From contig NC_092561.1 in the NCBI RefSeq assembly GCF_037975245.1, positions 8,858,501 through 8,922,500 on the forward strand: a DNA stretch of 64,000 nucleotides, given 5' to 3'. Under the pieces are notes generated by a model. It had not been told where the DNA came from, did not search any database, and worked only from the letters and a program-made list of their open reading frames with translations. The stretch's first letter is position 1; every line of letters begins with the position of its first letter. The translations under genes and the position numbers were made by a program. Below are positions 1-10,609 of the stretch, one piece after another. The DNA comes from Apostichopus japonicus. Taxonomy: Eukaryota > Echinodermata > Holothuroidea > Aspidochirotida > Stichopodidae.

Positions 1-290
1 ATCACCTCTGAAGCCCCTACATAAAAATTCCTGAGGTTTTAGGAAATTTATTTAAAGGTGAATAATAATATCTTGAAAAACGTCAATATTACTTGTCCAT
101 TATAACTCAAGATATGGTTGACTCAATGGAAGCTGGTCTAGCAAATACCTGATTCTTCTTTGCAGTGGATCACATTTACTGTAGGTAGTCTATGGTGTTA
201 TAATGACAAATGATCTTCCAAAATGCTTCATTTATTTTAATCAAAACCAAATTAAACTGCTTATCCACTAGAGAGCCTGTGTAAGAGAAT

Positions 291-769
291 GTGTAAAAAG
301 TAAGATGGCCTGACGTTTTGATCCTAGCAGGATCTTCTTCAGAGTCTAATTTTTTTTTTTCTAAATTTAAGAGAAAAAAACGCCTCTGAAGAAATGTAAA
401 TGTAAATAAAATCTTATATCTAAGCGCACTACGCGCGATGCATCTGTGCACTTTACAAACAATCTAGAATATACAATGACATAAAGCAGTAAATACATAA
501 AACAGTAAATACGTATACCATATACAGATATATACAGGAATATGAGATCGAAAAACGATTAAAAGCAATGGTGAAGAGTAAAGCGATAAAACAGATTGAC
601 TACAAGATCTACAATTTGAATGCAAAAAAAGTGAAAACTCCCATTGAAGCTAGAACCTATAAACCAACACGTCAGAACAACATAAAATCTAAAAAATCCT
701 AGAAACCATCATTATAGAAGATCCTGCTAGGATTGATACGTCAGGCCAACTTACTTTTACACATTTATT
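291..769. repeat. Inverted-repeat element (about 50-bp arms)
   Basis: The segment near 291-341 reappears in reverse complement at about 717-769. Both arms carry the blocks GTAAAA, GGCCTGACG and ATCCTAGCAGGATC with few mismatches. About 375 bp lies between them, including a short T-run and A-rich sequence. This is a seen inverted repeat consistent with a non-autonomous element or a retroelement remnant. No transposase is present, and no clear target duplication was found, so the family is unassigned. Confidence 0.6.
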
Positions 770-2207
770 ATAATCCTCATGTTGATTTATCCTTCGATCA
801 CATTTAGACTGTTTGCATACAGTAGCTGGCACGGTTTCCTCTATTAAAGAATTTCATCAAAATTCACCTTCCTTTTTCAGAAATAATTATTTGCCTCTCT
901 GAATATGCGACTCAGATGTTATAATTTAAAAAATAGGAAAAGAAAGATTTTTAGCCAAATTGCCATGATGACATCATTCAGTCACTCTGCTAAATTGCCA
1001 GATGCATGAATTCACGAAATACAGTACAACCAAATATGAAAAATTTAAATCTACATCATACAGAATGGTTTTGACTACGTACAGAACACAGACAATTTCC
1101 AGCATTCTTGTATCAAGCACGACTTCACATACTGTAAGTACTCTGGAATGTCCCTTTAAAACACAAACTTACAAAGTTCAAATCCACCACCACAATCATC
1201 ATTAAGGTTTGTCCTCAAATCAACAAAAACTGCACTTGTAAACACAGATACATAGATTTAATGTTTAATAGCAAATAATATTATTTCAAGTCTGAACAAA
1301 GAATAAATGCCAATCTCAGATTAAAAATATCTTAATGTACTCACCTGCCCTATAGATCACTTCATGAAATCTGTGCTCAAGTCTAGCTCGAAACCTAAAA
1401 TGTATGCAAGCTCTGTACGCCTTTCAAGCTCTATCTGCATTGCTTTACAGAAGAGGAGTAAACAACAACGATTTCCCAAGATAAATAAATTTAGAAACTG
1501 TTCACTTGTTGATAACTTACTTCGAATGGCAGAGGAATAATCAGATCACATTTCAAATGAGTATTGTATACCAGTTAATAAACTGACAGTACACAAACTA
1601 GAGTGGCAAGCTGTTACTGTCAACTACTGCGCTTATGAATATTTATATCTAGTAGAGCCAATCACAAACAGAGATGAGGCTGTATGTGAGCAACTGGGTA
1701 AAACTGTGGAAATTTTCAAAAACATTTTTGAAAAACAAAAAAATGTGTCACAGACTGTAAATATCATAAGATTAATAAAGTAAAATATAAAAAAATAAAT
1801 AAACATTTGTGCTTTATGAATATATAATTCTTTGTTATTTCACATATATTTATGAACAAACAATCGACTGACGTTTTAATTTATGCTTTGAATATTACCG
1901 ACATGCTGTGCAATGGAATCGACGCAGAAATCAGAGGGTTTCACTATGCAGTGTTAAAAGGACATGTTGCAGTTGTACAGTTGTAATCTGATATACTTTT
2001 ATGAGTAAATGAGACAATATCTGGGAGTTGGCTCTGTGCTTCAGGTTATACATGTACATACTAACCAAGACATACTTTATTATTTTGTGACTGTTTAAAC
2101 TGAGTTAATGGCATTTATTAGTGATATTCTGGTGGAAGGCAAAGTACTTAAACTATATTGCAGAGCAAAACAATACGTGTTTGACAATCTTGTCCCGATT
2201 AAGATAC
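770..2207. other. AT-rich stretch, nothing recognised
   Basis: I see no supportable gene or RNA here. The longest open frame (1002-1205, 67 codons) has biased composition and no family resemblance. Confidence 0.5.
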
Positions 2208-2209
2208 AT

Positions 2210-2212
<3 letters not shown>

Positions 2213-2293
<81 letters not shown>

Positions 2294-2302
2294 ATATATA
2301 TA
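2213..2302. repeat. (TA)n microsatellite
   Basis: An almost pure TA dinucleotide run with two small interruptions near 2269 and 2293. An open frame through it encodes only alternating Ile-Tyr and is not a gene. Confidence 0.95.
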
Positions 2303-4410
2303 CTTACTGTACCTACAGTAGGGTACGTATTGTAATCTTCATACTGTTTTATTCTTGAAACCTGATGTTTGATCTAAGTCTGTCAACCTCTTTTGTATTT
2401 AGAATTTCTGGTACCACCAAACCTTTCAAATGTTTGAGGGGGCATAAACATACAGTATTTTGACATACAGCCATTACAGTGTACTAAAGAGACAACCTGT
2501 TAACAAGTTAACAACCTGTTAACATACTGTACTTTACACGTACCGGTACCGTGTTAATACCGTGAAACTGATAACAACGTCCACGTTAATGCATGGTTTT
2601 AATATCCACCCACGTCATACTGCAAAATGCATATTAAATTTTAATGAGAGTACTTTATTCCTCCAGGCCTTTTTCTTGGCATTCCACCGAACAATTTACA
2701 AGGTCTTACAAATGATTAAATGGAAAACCTTTTAATGGTGTTACACAGAGCAACACTCTGAAACTACACAAAAAGTTATTTTTCCAGATGAATTCTTTCA
2801 AGTTTGTCACATACTGTAATTATTAAAGTTAATGAGGGGCATGCTCAGCACTTGTCATGGACGGACGAGAAAATGAACTTTTGGATCCCTCTTAATAGTC
2901 GGGCAATGTACTGGAGTCAAATTAGTGGGGACAAGAATAAATAGGTTAATTACATATATGCTGAAAGAGTCAAGGTTCTAGTTCCAGATTAATCATGCAA
3001 ATTATGGACTTAATATTAATATTCAAATGTCCTGTCCATGACACTTTGGACCAATTTGTTTTTATAAAGACTTTTTCAAAGTACACTATTAATCTGCTGA
3101 TTTTTAATAAGGAATCTCTGATACTGTACGTACCTGATTGCCATAGAAAGGCAAAAACGAGAATTTGAAAAATCTGTACTTAATCATCCATGTAATTAGC
3201 TAATTAAAATGTGTTACGGAACGGGACATTCTCACATTGTTAACCTCCTCTGTATCAACAAAAGTCTACATTACCTAGACAACCAATTACAGAGTGACTG
3301 GTAATTTAACAGTTTCCAGCATTAACGAGACCATTTCGACCCAGCACTACAATTATAAAGCAGCAAGCACATCCTTATAATCAAGGAACAGTATGTAATA
3401 AAAAATAAAAAAAATTTTTAAATTTTTTATTATCATTCCAACAAGAGTCCAAACAATGTACAATTCATAATAACATATATACTTTATGACCAATAGTCAA
3501 TATTAATGACAGCAACAAATAAATCATTAAACTTCAAATAAAGATTTCCACTTATGCCATCTGATATCAAAAGCATTTTGCTTACAACTAGTTTGATACA
3601 AAAACTTTTCCTTTAAAGTATGTAATAAATTGGTGTGAAACAAAAGTTGTATACATGGCCAGTTTTTCAGAAACAATTTTCTGTGGCCAGATTGCACTAC
3701 AAAGGTACAAATGCTACGGAGCCTTCTGTATGATATATACACTGTATTTCTATTCTAGATAATCCCTATATTTGGAATGCAAATGGAAAACATCCTACAT
3801 AGAAAAACAACAAATTGAATTTATCGATGAAAAGTAGAAATTTAATCACTGTTGGACAAATTACTATATAGACATTGGTTCTGATCTTAGACAGCTCTAC
3901 AAGATTCAACACTTAACTAAGTACTTCTACTTTGTCCAAAATAATTGAAGAAAATTCATGGACTTACTTTATCATTAGCCTAAGTACTATTTAAACAGTG
4001 AGGAACTTTGAGAGGCAGAGGGACTTGCCAACTTCATGTCGACCTATTTTCTATCACTGTACAGTATTTGGCACCATCTTCTGCCATCTAGACAATAATT
4101 ATTAAACTGTGACTGTACCTACCATATAGGCTGTAACCCTACAGACTGTATTACAGTGTACACTGTACAGTAAGTGTCTGTATTCTGTCTGAAGTCTGTT
4201 TCTTGTCTCACGTGTGCAGGCCTAAAGTATGTTCCCCACTTTGAGTAGAATAGACCCCAGAGGTCTACTGTATAGACTGCAAGATCATAGGGTTAGGGGT
4301 TAAGGGATCTATAAGCTGAGCCAAAAGTTGAAACCAGTCTATGAGCTGAAGCTAAATTTAGCATCTTGTGTTTTTCCCTACATCCTCTGAACTCAAAATC
4401 AACACACAAG
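2303..4410. other. No recognised feature
   Basis: AT-rich unique-looking DNA. I found no open frame with family resemblance, no RNA gene and no clear repeat, other than scattered short TACAGTA-like words. Confidence 0.4.
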
Positions 4411-4752
4411 TGGAGACTATTGTGTTATTAGAATGACATGAAAAATGGTTTGAAAACAAACATATTTATTGGGAAAAAAACAGTTTTTTTTTTTTTTTTC
4501 ATGGGCCAAGACTACTGTACATTTTTTAAGCCTCAAATATATCTTATACAGTAGGATATGTTGCCATTGGATCTATGCCTGGAGACTATTGTGCTATTAG
4601 AAATGACACAAAAAATGGTTTGAAAACAAAAATATTTATTGGGAAACAACAGTTTTCTTTTTCTCTTTTTCTTCACGTCCAAAGACTAATGTACGTACCT
4701 TGTTTAAGCCTCAAATATGCAGTATGAAATGTTTCCATTGGATCTATGCCTG
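4411..4752. repeat. Tandem duplication of an about 170-bp unit
   Basis: Two adjacent copies, about 4411-4579 and 4580-4752. Each begins GGAGACTATTGTG, passes through AATGGTTTGAAAACAAA, TTTATTGGGAAA and a T-rich tract, and ends in CATTGGATCTATGCCTG. Differences are small indels around the poly-T tract, so the duplication is fairly recent. No coding potential is seen. Confidence 0.9.
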
Positions 4753-5052
4753 CCCATTACAGTAGCAACTAAATTGTACCTTAATGAAACCTTTAATTCT
4801 CCTTCAGCTCATAGAATATGAATTATCAGTGGGCTAGGCCTAAGACACTAACTACAGTAGCAAGCATATCATTTGGCTATGACTGTAGGCAAATGTATTT
4901 TTTACTTGTGTTACTCCTTTCATAAGCTAAAGCATTTAGGTCATAAACATTGCCTCTAAAATATCCTAGAATGTCAAATAGCTTTCCTTGCCTTTTTCTT
5001 GTGGAAACAAATGTTCAAAAAAAAATTCAACGATTTGTGTTTTTGTCCACCG

Positions 5053-6298
5053 TAGGGTGGGTGCATCGATATAAGCAAAAACAGATACTGGTATACCCAC
5101 TGACAAATACCTGGTTTTACCAGGTATACCGGAAATTTTCGCAAAACCACTACTTCCAGCGTTAACTGTACTACATCAAACACTGGCATGAATTGTATGG
5201 ACACTAGTCTAGCCTACAAATGTACGTGCAGCTTTATGACGACAACTTTCCCATGTATGTATTTTCATTTACAGCAACTTATTTACAGATTTGATTAAAA
5301 TGAAAATAAAGTACGCAAAGTCGGTGCTTTTTACGTGTCTTTCATTACAAAGCGAATGTACAGTTCCGTACACTCAATATAAACGGGGCCCGGTCCAACC
5401 ACAAAAAGTACAGCGGCATATAATCAGTATGGGAATTACCAGGTAAGTATTTGGATACTAATGCGTAGAATCGGTATAAGAACAGGTACAGTATGAATAT
5501 ACATAATGCACAGAATCGATTTACAGTAAGAACAACACACCAGGTTAAGTTAAAATGTTCCATGAGGGTTGAAGTGCAGAATCGATATTCATATTGCAGA
5601 AGGCAGAGTTACTAAGTACTAACAAAAACAATTTATATGAATATATGTATTGAGCAGAATCCATTTCTTCCCAAAATAACTTGAGCATTTGACAAACTAC
5701 GTGCAGAACCAATTTCCAGAAACTGTACTTGCAAGTACAGTAGAACTATGATGAAGTTTTAAAGCAATTAGCCCAGTTAGCAAAGTGTGGGTTTTATTAT
5801 ACAACGTGACTGGGGAATGACTTTAATTTGTCACGTAGCGGTCTGTTAATTTAAAGAACTTTGGGGGATTCCTTTCTTTGAAATGGTATTCTCAAATGTT
5901 AAGAGAGTGACATCTTAGAACCGCAAAAGCTCTGTGGCAATGTGGAGTAGTGAGATAGAGACCAGATTATCCCATCAATTAGTTTAGTATGGATTGTTTT
6001 AAAACTTAGATGAAACTTTGCTGATCTCTCTGACAGTAGGTACAGAAAGCTGGACATTCAAAACTCTACTCACTTGTCTTAGACCTACCTCAAGCACATC
6101 TTACCAGCCTTGGTCTCTCTTAGTTTATGGCTAAAAGAAACTGCAGATTCCTCGCTAGACAAAAATGCTTGTTTCGGATATATATACCTGGTATTTGTGG
6201 TATATTTTTTTATGACAAATTTTGATACCGTCAGTATGGGTATGAATGAAATACCAGGTGTACCTGGTATATCGATATACTGTACCAACGCACCCCTA
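5053..6298. mobile_element. Possible hAT-like non-autonomous element
   Basis: The left end reads TAGGGTGGGTGCATCGATAT. The right end, in reverse complement, reads TAGGGGTGCGTTGG and then ATCGATATACCAGG a little further in. Both ends then carry ACCAGGTA and CCTGGT words. The 8 bp outside the ends are similar but not identical (GTCCACCG and GTTCACAG), which fits an aged 8-bp target duplication. There is no transposase frame inside. The TIRs are imperfect, so this is a tentative reading. Confidence 0.4.
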
Positions 6299-6594
6299 GT
6301 TCACAGGCATCAAAAGTATGTTACATTGAATCTTTATACTTGTACCTTTCCCTTGATGTACAGTATGGCACATTTGTGTTATTTTCTTATGGGACTCGGT
6401 AAAACTTGATAAAGCCTAGCACTTTTGGACAAAGAATTTTCTCTTTTCGCAAAAATTCCTAAGCGTTCAAGTGACTACAGGTCACCCTGTGACATCATTG
6501 TGCGGAGTTGGTTGAGGAAAACTTTTGATCAATCTATTCACTTCAGCACTAACATGATGCCGATACGACACTGTCATATACTGTTAATATTAAA

Positions 6595-6741
6595 ATGCCA
6601 ACGAATTGTGTAGTAGGAGGTTGCAAAAACACTTTTTCTTTCAAACCGACGAAAAACATCGCAGGCTTTGGATTGATAATATTGCATCCACTGACTGGAA
6701 ACTAACTGCAACACGATTAATTGCAACAACAAATGAATAAA
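6595..6741 (+). pseudogene. Decayed THAP-domain fragment
   Basis: From an ATG at 6595 the frame reads MPTNCVVGGCKNTFSF and then FKPTKN. This is the C-x4-C start of a THAP zinc-binding module, whose family typically begins with Met-Pro and a C2CH core. After about residue 21 the match moves to the next frame at about 6659 (RRLWIDNIASTDWKLTATR). That segment has the Trp and the DNI...DW spacing expected of the middle of a THAP domain. The later Cys-x2-His and the AVPTIF-like end are not visible, and a stop follows at about 6739. It is therefore a frameshifted, truncated relic. THAP domains occur in P-element- and Kolobok-type transposases and in host factors, and the repeat-rich setting favours a transposon origin. 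It is also possible that an intron, not a frameshift, separates the two halves. Confidence 0.5.
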
Positions 6742-7929
6742 TACCCGAGATGTTGCCATATTTCACAAGGAAGGCATTTCAATTGCAGTAAGACCTTGAT
6801 ATCGTAAGGCACAGTTTGTATTGTGGCCTATTAATTAGCAACGAATCTGATGAAATATATGATGTTGAGGCAGTTTTTTTTTACCATAACTTCCTTTAAT
6901 TGACGAATTGCTACCCAAAATGGGTTTATCAATGTGTGATCAATTCTAACAACTATTTCTTTTTCTTGTCACTGCATGTTTATCGGAAAATTGATTTTAA
7001 TAAACTTTTCACCTTCTTACTAGATGTATATGGAAAGTCCATTGTTATTGTTTTGCATTCGCGGTACACTTAACGCATCATGTTTCTGGTCAGTGAGAAT
7101 CTGCTAACATTGACATCAAATATCTTTAAATTACTGATTCTTTCGACGTAAAAAGAACCACAGTTTTGTTTGTGAACTCAATACCTTGAGTATGAAAAAG
7201 AAAAAGGATTTTTTTCTGCTGCCAACAGTGGATTTTAAAGTTAGAGGGCAACACACTTAAAGCCTTTGTTATTGACAACCTCCAAACGTATCCCTGCTGG
7301 GTTTGAGACATTTAATTTGATTGTGTACCAATCACCATTTGTGAGGCCTATGTTTGCCTAACTTTGATAGCCACTTGGTCTAACTGCTACTGTCCGTGTT
7401 ATGCCTACTGAACTGCCTAGCATATCACTAGGCCTAGCCTACTGTAACTTGTTAGCCAGTCGGAGTCCGGACTACTGACACTGTACACACTTGTGGATCA
7501 AACATATAATCACATAGGTTACTGACATTAGTTTACAAACTTACTGTATTGGTGATTGTCTCCAATCGCACATAGTTTCAATCACTTGCAGTTGATGATT
7601 ATTCTACTCAACATTATTTCGTTGGGTCTCGTAAGAGCAAAACCTTTGAAGTTAGGGAAATGTACAATCCAGGGCTACCATAGGACTGGTATTACTGTAA
7701 TAAACACAGATGATTACCTTTCAATTCAGTACGTTCGGTGTATAGTTCTTACGGGAAAACCTTCTGTTTATAGCTCCATGTACAAAGCAAATCTTGTCGC
7801 TTGTTATGTAACGTCCTGTCCACAAGTGACGTCACGACATGCTCATTGCGCAATCACATGAATCAAACAGAATGGTCCACATACGGAAAAGCCGTATGTA
7901 CTGCATGCTCTGGTCACACACAGAGCACC
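6742..7929. other. No supported gene
   Basis: One 101-codon frame (7556-7861, plus) starts with a hydrophobic stretch resembling a signal peptide. It matches no family I know, has no partner exon that I could find and overlaps other frames. I do not call it a gene. Confidence 0.4.
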
Positions 7930-7940
7930 TATGGCGGGCC

Positions 7941-8946
7941 GCGAATATTTTTTTCCCAAACTGAACTGACACTGAAATTATTTCCTCGATTCTGATTGGT
8001 TATCAGCGAGCACGTGATATACTTTAGTTTTCAACATGGATCCTCCATAATCTGTCGATATCAGTATGATCAACACAATCAAATTCAAGATATTAACATT
8101 AGCAACTTTCCAGAACTTTTAGTAGGTATATTTGAACGAAAGTATAGAGTGAAGCAACTATTCCCAACTACTGCGCCCATTATAGGCAGTCCTCGTTCGT
8201 TTGTTTACTCGCTTGACTCCGCTCTACGCAACACATACATGTAATGTAGCCTATTGTACTGTGTATAGTATACAACACAATAACACACAGTGCATTTGTA
8301 ATTGTATACATGTAGCCGATGTACATATGTACCGTGGTGTTTGGTTGCGATACTTTTAGTTTTATAATCATAAATTCAAAATGTATTCAGTCAATGAATC
8401 ATGATAGGCCTATTCGAATATGTAGTGGCCATGAAGACGCGCGAGCGAGTGTGTGTCAGCCAGTGAGTGTACACAAACATGGCATTTGACGATATGTCTG
8501 TGTCTTTTGACTTGTTAACTAGTTGTATATAGCATTATAACCTATACGTACGTAACCACATATGTTTACCTGCACAATTAGAAGTTCTTATACATGGTGA
8601 CATAGTAGGCCTGCATTAACCGTATATACGTATTCGTACTAGTTCGTACGAGATCTCAAATTCACTAATATAGGCCCTACCGCCCTTGCAGTAGCTCTTG
8701 ATAACTGGAAGCCTCACATTGTATCTACATGTAGGCACACTTAGGCCTACATACTTTAACTTAGCCTGTATATGGCGTACACACGTATTTTTGACATGAT
8801 GCGGCCCATGAGGATTGGTATGATCAACACTAACAGTGTCACATACATTCATTCATAAACGCCGACTACCATTCCGGTTTTGATCAGCCAATCAGAATCG
8901 AGGAAATAATTTCAGTGTCAGTTCAGTTTGGGAAAAAAATATTCGC
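7941..8946. mobile_element. Element 1: long-TIR non-autonomous transposon, 1006 bp
   Basis: The termini are perfect inverted repeats of about 59 bp (7941-7999 and 8888-8946). They start GCGAATATTTTTTTCCC and run through CTGAACTGACACTG to CTCGATTCTGATTGG. Both sides carry the 9-bp direct repeat TGGCGGGCC. Long TIRs with a 9-bp duplication fit Mutator-like (MULE) non-autonomous elements. That family assignment is an inference from structure only. The interior has no recognised frame. Confidence 0.75.
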
Positions 8947-8955
8947 TGGCGGGCC

Positions 8956-9990
8956 GCGAATTTCTTTTTCCTGAACCTTTCGGGCAGTGTACGTGGAGTT
9001 TAGCCAATCAGAGCGAGGCTGTGTTGATGACGTACTACAGTAAAGATAGCGGCGTGCTTACCAAATGTTGAAGTGCATGGGGAAATCACATTCGATAAGT
9101 CAACATAATTGTTGTACTACAGCAGAAAGTATTGAGTTATATAGGTCTTGCACTAATAACATTATACTGAATCATTGTGCACAACTTACGTGACGTTTGC
9201 ATCGGTTTTTGTTGAAAAACGGCGATGTATGATCGCTGTCTGATGTACAAATTTACAATGTCTTCAGATTGACATGACACTGTACTCAGTACTGTAGTAC
9301 TGGTACAGTAGTATGTTACGTACTTACAGTTTACACACATCTACACAGCAATATTTGTACACAGGGGTACAGTCCTATAGCACCTCCTTGTGAGAGACGA
9401 GGTCCAGTAATTAACGGTTTATTGTGGAAACTGCCAAATGTTTGTTGTAAACTGATGAGCGAATTAGGTAAATAAGAGTGCAAGTACTGCCCTTGTTTTA
9501 TTATGCAATAAATCCTCTCTCTTTAATTGTTCCAGAATGAATATCTGTTTCCCTTGTCTTTTATTCTAGCAAGTCATCTGCCTTTAAATTAAGATAAACT
9601 TTCCTAAAACGGATGTACCACATTTTGGGGCTGAGACCGATTTCCCTCTAATAAGATCTAGAAGGAATATAAACAAAAGAAACTATATATATTTTCGCCA
9701 CACTATCTACGGAGATGACCATGCACTAAAACCATGACATAACTTATAATATCGATTTTCAATTCATGATATAATACTTGGACATAACTACTTGAACATG
9801 AGAAAAAGTGGGGGGAAAATCCACACCGGGGCTCGAACTCGCGCTCTTTCGTTTTCCACCTTATGTTATTGAGGGGACGCATTTACCCGACTGACCATCT
9901 TTACTGAGTAGTACGTCATCAACACAGCCTCGCTCTGATTGGCTAAACTCCACGTACACTGCCCGAAAGGTTCAGGAAAAAGAAATTCGC
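8956..9990. mobile_element. Element 2: long-TIR non-autonomous transposon, 1035 bp
   Basis: Perfect inverted repeats of 83 bp (8956-9038 and 9908-9990) start GCGAATTTCTTTTTCC and include GCCAATCAGAGCGAGG and GTTGATGACGTACTAC. It is flanked on both sides by TGGCGGGCC. It shares the terminal GCGAAT and an adjacent T-rich tract with element 1, so both may use the same kind of transposase. A tRNA-like sequence lies just inside the right arm. The near-identity of the arms argues for a recent insertion. Confidence 0.8.
9815..9905 (-). repeat. tRNA-like segment inside element 2
   Basis: On the minus strand an A-box-like TGGTCAGTCGGG is followed about 50 bases later by a B-box-like GAGTTCGAGCCCCGG. 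These are the two internal RNA polymerase III promoter blocks of tRNA genes. The acceptor ends do not pair convincingly, so I read it as a SINE head or captured tRNA-derived sequence, not a working tRNA gene. Confidence 0.5.
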
Positions 9991-10370
9991 TGGCGGGCCA
10001 TCAGTCTCAAATCATGGGAGATCGACTTATACCGATTTAAATCGACATATACCAGTTTCCTTCGACATATACCAGTTTCCCTCGACTTATACCAGTTTCA
10101 TTCTACATATCATCGATTTATTTTACTTATCATCGATTTAAATCGATGATAAGTAAAATAAATCGATGATATGTCGAAGTAAACTGGTATATGTCGATTT
10201 AAATCGATGATATGTAGAATGAAACTGGTATATGTCGATTTAAATCGATGATATGTAGAATGAAACTGGTATAAGTCGAAGGAAACTGGTATATGTCGAA
10301 GGAAACTGGTATATGTCGATTTAAATCGGTATAAGTCGATCTCCCATGATTTGAGACTGATGGCCCGCCA
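9991..10370. mobile_element. Element 3: palindromic (foldback) MITE with TA flanks
   Basis: The sequence is an almost perfect hairpin centred at 10140/10141, in ATCGATTTAAATCGAT. Both arms end in TGGCGGGCCATCAGTCTCAA (reverse complemented on the right). The right arm is about 80 bp longer because modules such as ACTGGTATATGTCGATTTAA are repeated. It has no coding capacity. As single-stranded RNA or DNA it would form a very long stem, so it is a plausible small-RNA source. Confidence 0.85.
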
Positions 10371-10396
10371 TAAGCACCAACATTATCATCAGTTTT

Positions 10397-10609
10397 GTAC
10401 GGCGGTCATAAGGTGACATGCGAGATATTGAATTTTTATCGAGACACCGAGTTACGCTAATTTGACGTCTCGGTAAAATTTGTGAAAACGTCGAGTTGCT
10501 ATGTTACACATGACTCGGCATCTCGACAAAAATCAACATTTTGTCGAGATGACGTGTTATTCTAACAAGGTAACTCTACATCTCGTATGTCACCTAATGA
10601 CCGCCGTAC
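10397..10609. mobile_element. Short MITE with about 30-bp TIRs
   Basis: The left end GTACGGCGGTCATAAGGTGA matches the reverse complement of the right end, GTACGGCGGTCATTAGGTGA, and the match runs on through CATGCGAGAT / CATACGAGAT. The interior has further inverted words (GTCGAGAT, ATCTCGAC). It lies 26 bp beyond the nested array. No clear target duplication was seen. Confidence 0.75.

Larger units (their letters stand above)
7932..10370. mobile_element. Nested array of three inverted-repeat elements, TA-flanked
   Basis: The order is TA (7930-7931), TGGCGGGCC (7932-7940), element 1 (7941-8946), TGGCGGGCC (8947-8955), element 2 (8956-9990), TGGCGGGCC (9991-9999), palindromic element 3 (10000-10361), GGCCCGCCA (10362-10370), TA (10371-10372). 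The outermost 9-mers are reverse complements flanked by TA, as in TA-targeting Tc1/mariner-type MITEs. Elements 1 and 2 are each flanked by direct copies of the same 9-mer, as expected for 9-bp target-site duplications. The simplest history is a TA-flanked palindromic MITE whose left terminus was hit twice at the same 9-bp site. No transposase is encoded. Confidence 0.85.

Noticed and set aside
7556-7861. 101-codon frame with a hydrophobic N-terminus
   Set aside because: It has no domain, no cysteine pattern of a known secreted family and no second exon; it may be chance.
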